From DATJZH01 sp035499215 (GTDB lineage Bacteria; Actinomycetota; Actinomycetes; Streptosporangiales; Streptosporangiaceae), in assembly GCA_035499215.1 (NCBI GenBank), contig DATJZH010000381.1, positions 1-5,579 on the forward strand: a DNA stretch of 5,579 bases. Reading direction: 5' to 3'. The notes under the pieces were generated by a model, which was not told where the DNA came from, made no database searches, and saw nothing but the letters and a program-made list of their open reading frames with translations. The first letter of the stretch is position 1, and each line of letters starts with the position of its first letter. The position numbers and the translations under genes were made by a program. Of this stretch, positions 5,235 through 5,579 are shown one piece after another.

Positions 5235-5579
5235 TACCGATGTCCACCAGGCTGACCAGCCTGGTTCTCGGTGTCGCCGCGGCAGCCGCGGCAGTCGGGG
5301 CAGGCTTTGAGCTCGCGGGCGCGGATTCTGCTGCGGGGGCAACGCTCGTGCTGCTGTTCCTTGCGGTGGCGCCGACGGCAGCCATTGCCGGGCTGCTGGG
5401 CGCCCTCGACGGCTTCCCCCGTCTGATCATCGCCTGCACCGCTGACATCACCGTCCTCGCCCTGACGGCGATAATCATGCTGGCCGGGGGATTCTGGTCT
5501 CCCACGGGGGGCCTTGTGGCGGTTGTGGTGATCACCGCGGCCTGCCTGGCAGCGCAGCTGCCGACAGTCAGACGTGGTT
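5231..5579 (+). CDS. Small four-helix integral membrane protein, 3' end beyond window
   Basis: The frame runs from GTG 5231 (or ATG 5240, three codons later) through the window edge without a stop, at least 116 codons. I do not recognise the family. Numbered from the ATG, four hydrophobic segments are visible: about 5-23 (LTSLVLGVAAAAAAV...), 34-56 (ATLVLLFLAVAPTAAIAGLL), 62-82 (LIIACTADITVLALTAIIML) and 89-107 (TGGLVAVVVITAACLAAQL). They are joined by very short loops, and TVRR follows the last helix. Polar residues inside or next to helices include E24, D57 and D69. High G/C at third positions and uninterrupted hydrophobicity support real coding. The GTG start overlaps the stop of the leader ORF; the ATG has no clear ribosome site of its own. 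The last residues suggest the protein may end soon after the window, at around 115-120 residues. Function unknown; position beside the regulator remnant might once have meant co-regulation. Confidence 0.75.
   Translation, partial: MIPMSTRLTSLVLGVAAAAAAVGAGFELAGADSAAGATLVLLFLAVAPTAAIAGLLGALDGFPRLIIACTADITVLALTAIIMLAGGFWSPTGGLVAVVVITAACLAAQLPTVRRG

Noticed and set aside
1..5579. CRISPR arrays, tRNA or rRNA genes, insertion sequences
   Set aside because: I found no regularly spaced repeats, no tRNA-like TTCGA arm in a cloverleaf context, no transposase motifs and no terminal inverted repeats with target duplication.

Overview
The window looks like chromosomal DNA of a GC-rich actinomycete. The coding regions are strongly G/C at third codon positions, and TTG and GTG starts are plausible. 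Both fumarases resemble the types found in Streptomyces and Mycobacterium. The secreted transglycosylase-like proteins are of a kind common in Actinobacteria. I cannot assign a genus.

Layout. Positions 1-127 are the 3' end of a + strand gene for a secreted lysozyme-fold (transglycosylase-like) protein. A 672-nt non-coding stretch (128-799) follows. It is clearly richer in A/T than its surroundings and holds a double hairpin behind the first gene, a good extended -10 element, two CRP/FNR-like half-site pairs and a strong 28-nt dyad. Positions 800-1507 encode a complete paralogue of the first gene with a signal peptide. A GC-only palindrome (1545-1567) separates it from two convergent genes on the - strand. 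These are fumC (class II fumarase, 1572-3026) and, upstream of it in transcription order, a class I [4Fe-4S] fumarase (3027-4712). The stop codon of the class I gene touches the start codon of fumC, so the two almost certainly form one operon.

Between the fumarase start and the right edge, on the + strand, lies what I read as the broken remains of a MarR-family regulator (about 4841-5135). Its helix-turn-helix part and its Cys-rich C-terminal tail are in different frames, and the middle is missing. A 12-codon leader ORF (5196-5234) then overlaps by GTGA the start of a small four-helix membrane protein (5231 to beyond the window edge).

How the genes work together. The two fumarases catalyse the same TCA-cycle step, reversible hydration of fumarate to L-malate, with an oxygen-labile Fe-S enzyme and a cofactor-free enzyme from one transcript. 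The transglycosylase-like proteins act outside the cell on peptidoglycan and have no evident link to the fumarases. I see no CRISPR array, mobile element, RNA gene or clearly new multi-gene system. The most interesting parts are the structured leader before the transglycosylase gene, the regulator remnant, and the coupled leader ORF with its membrane protein.
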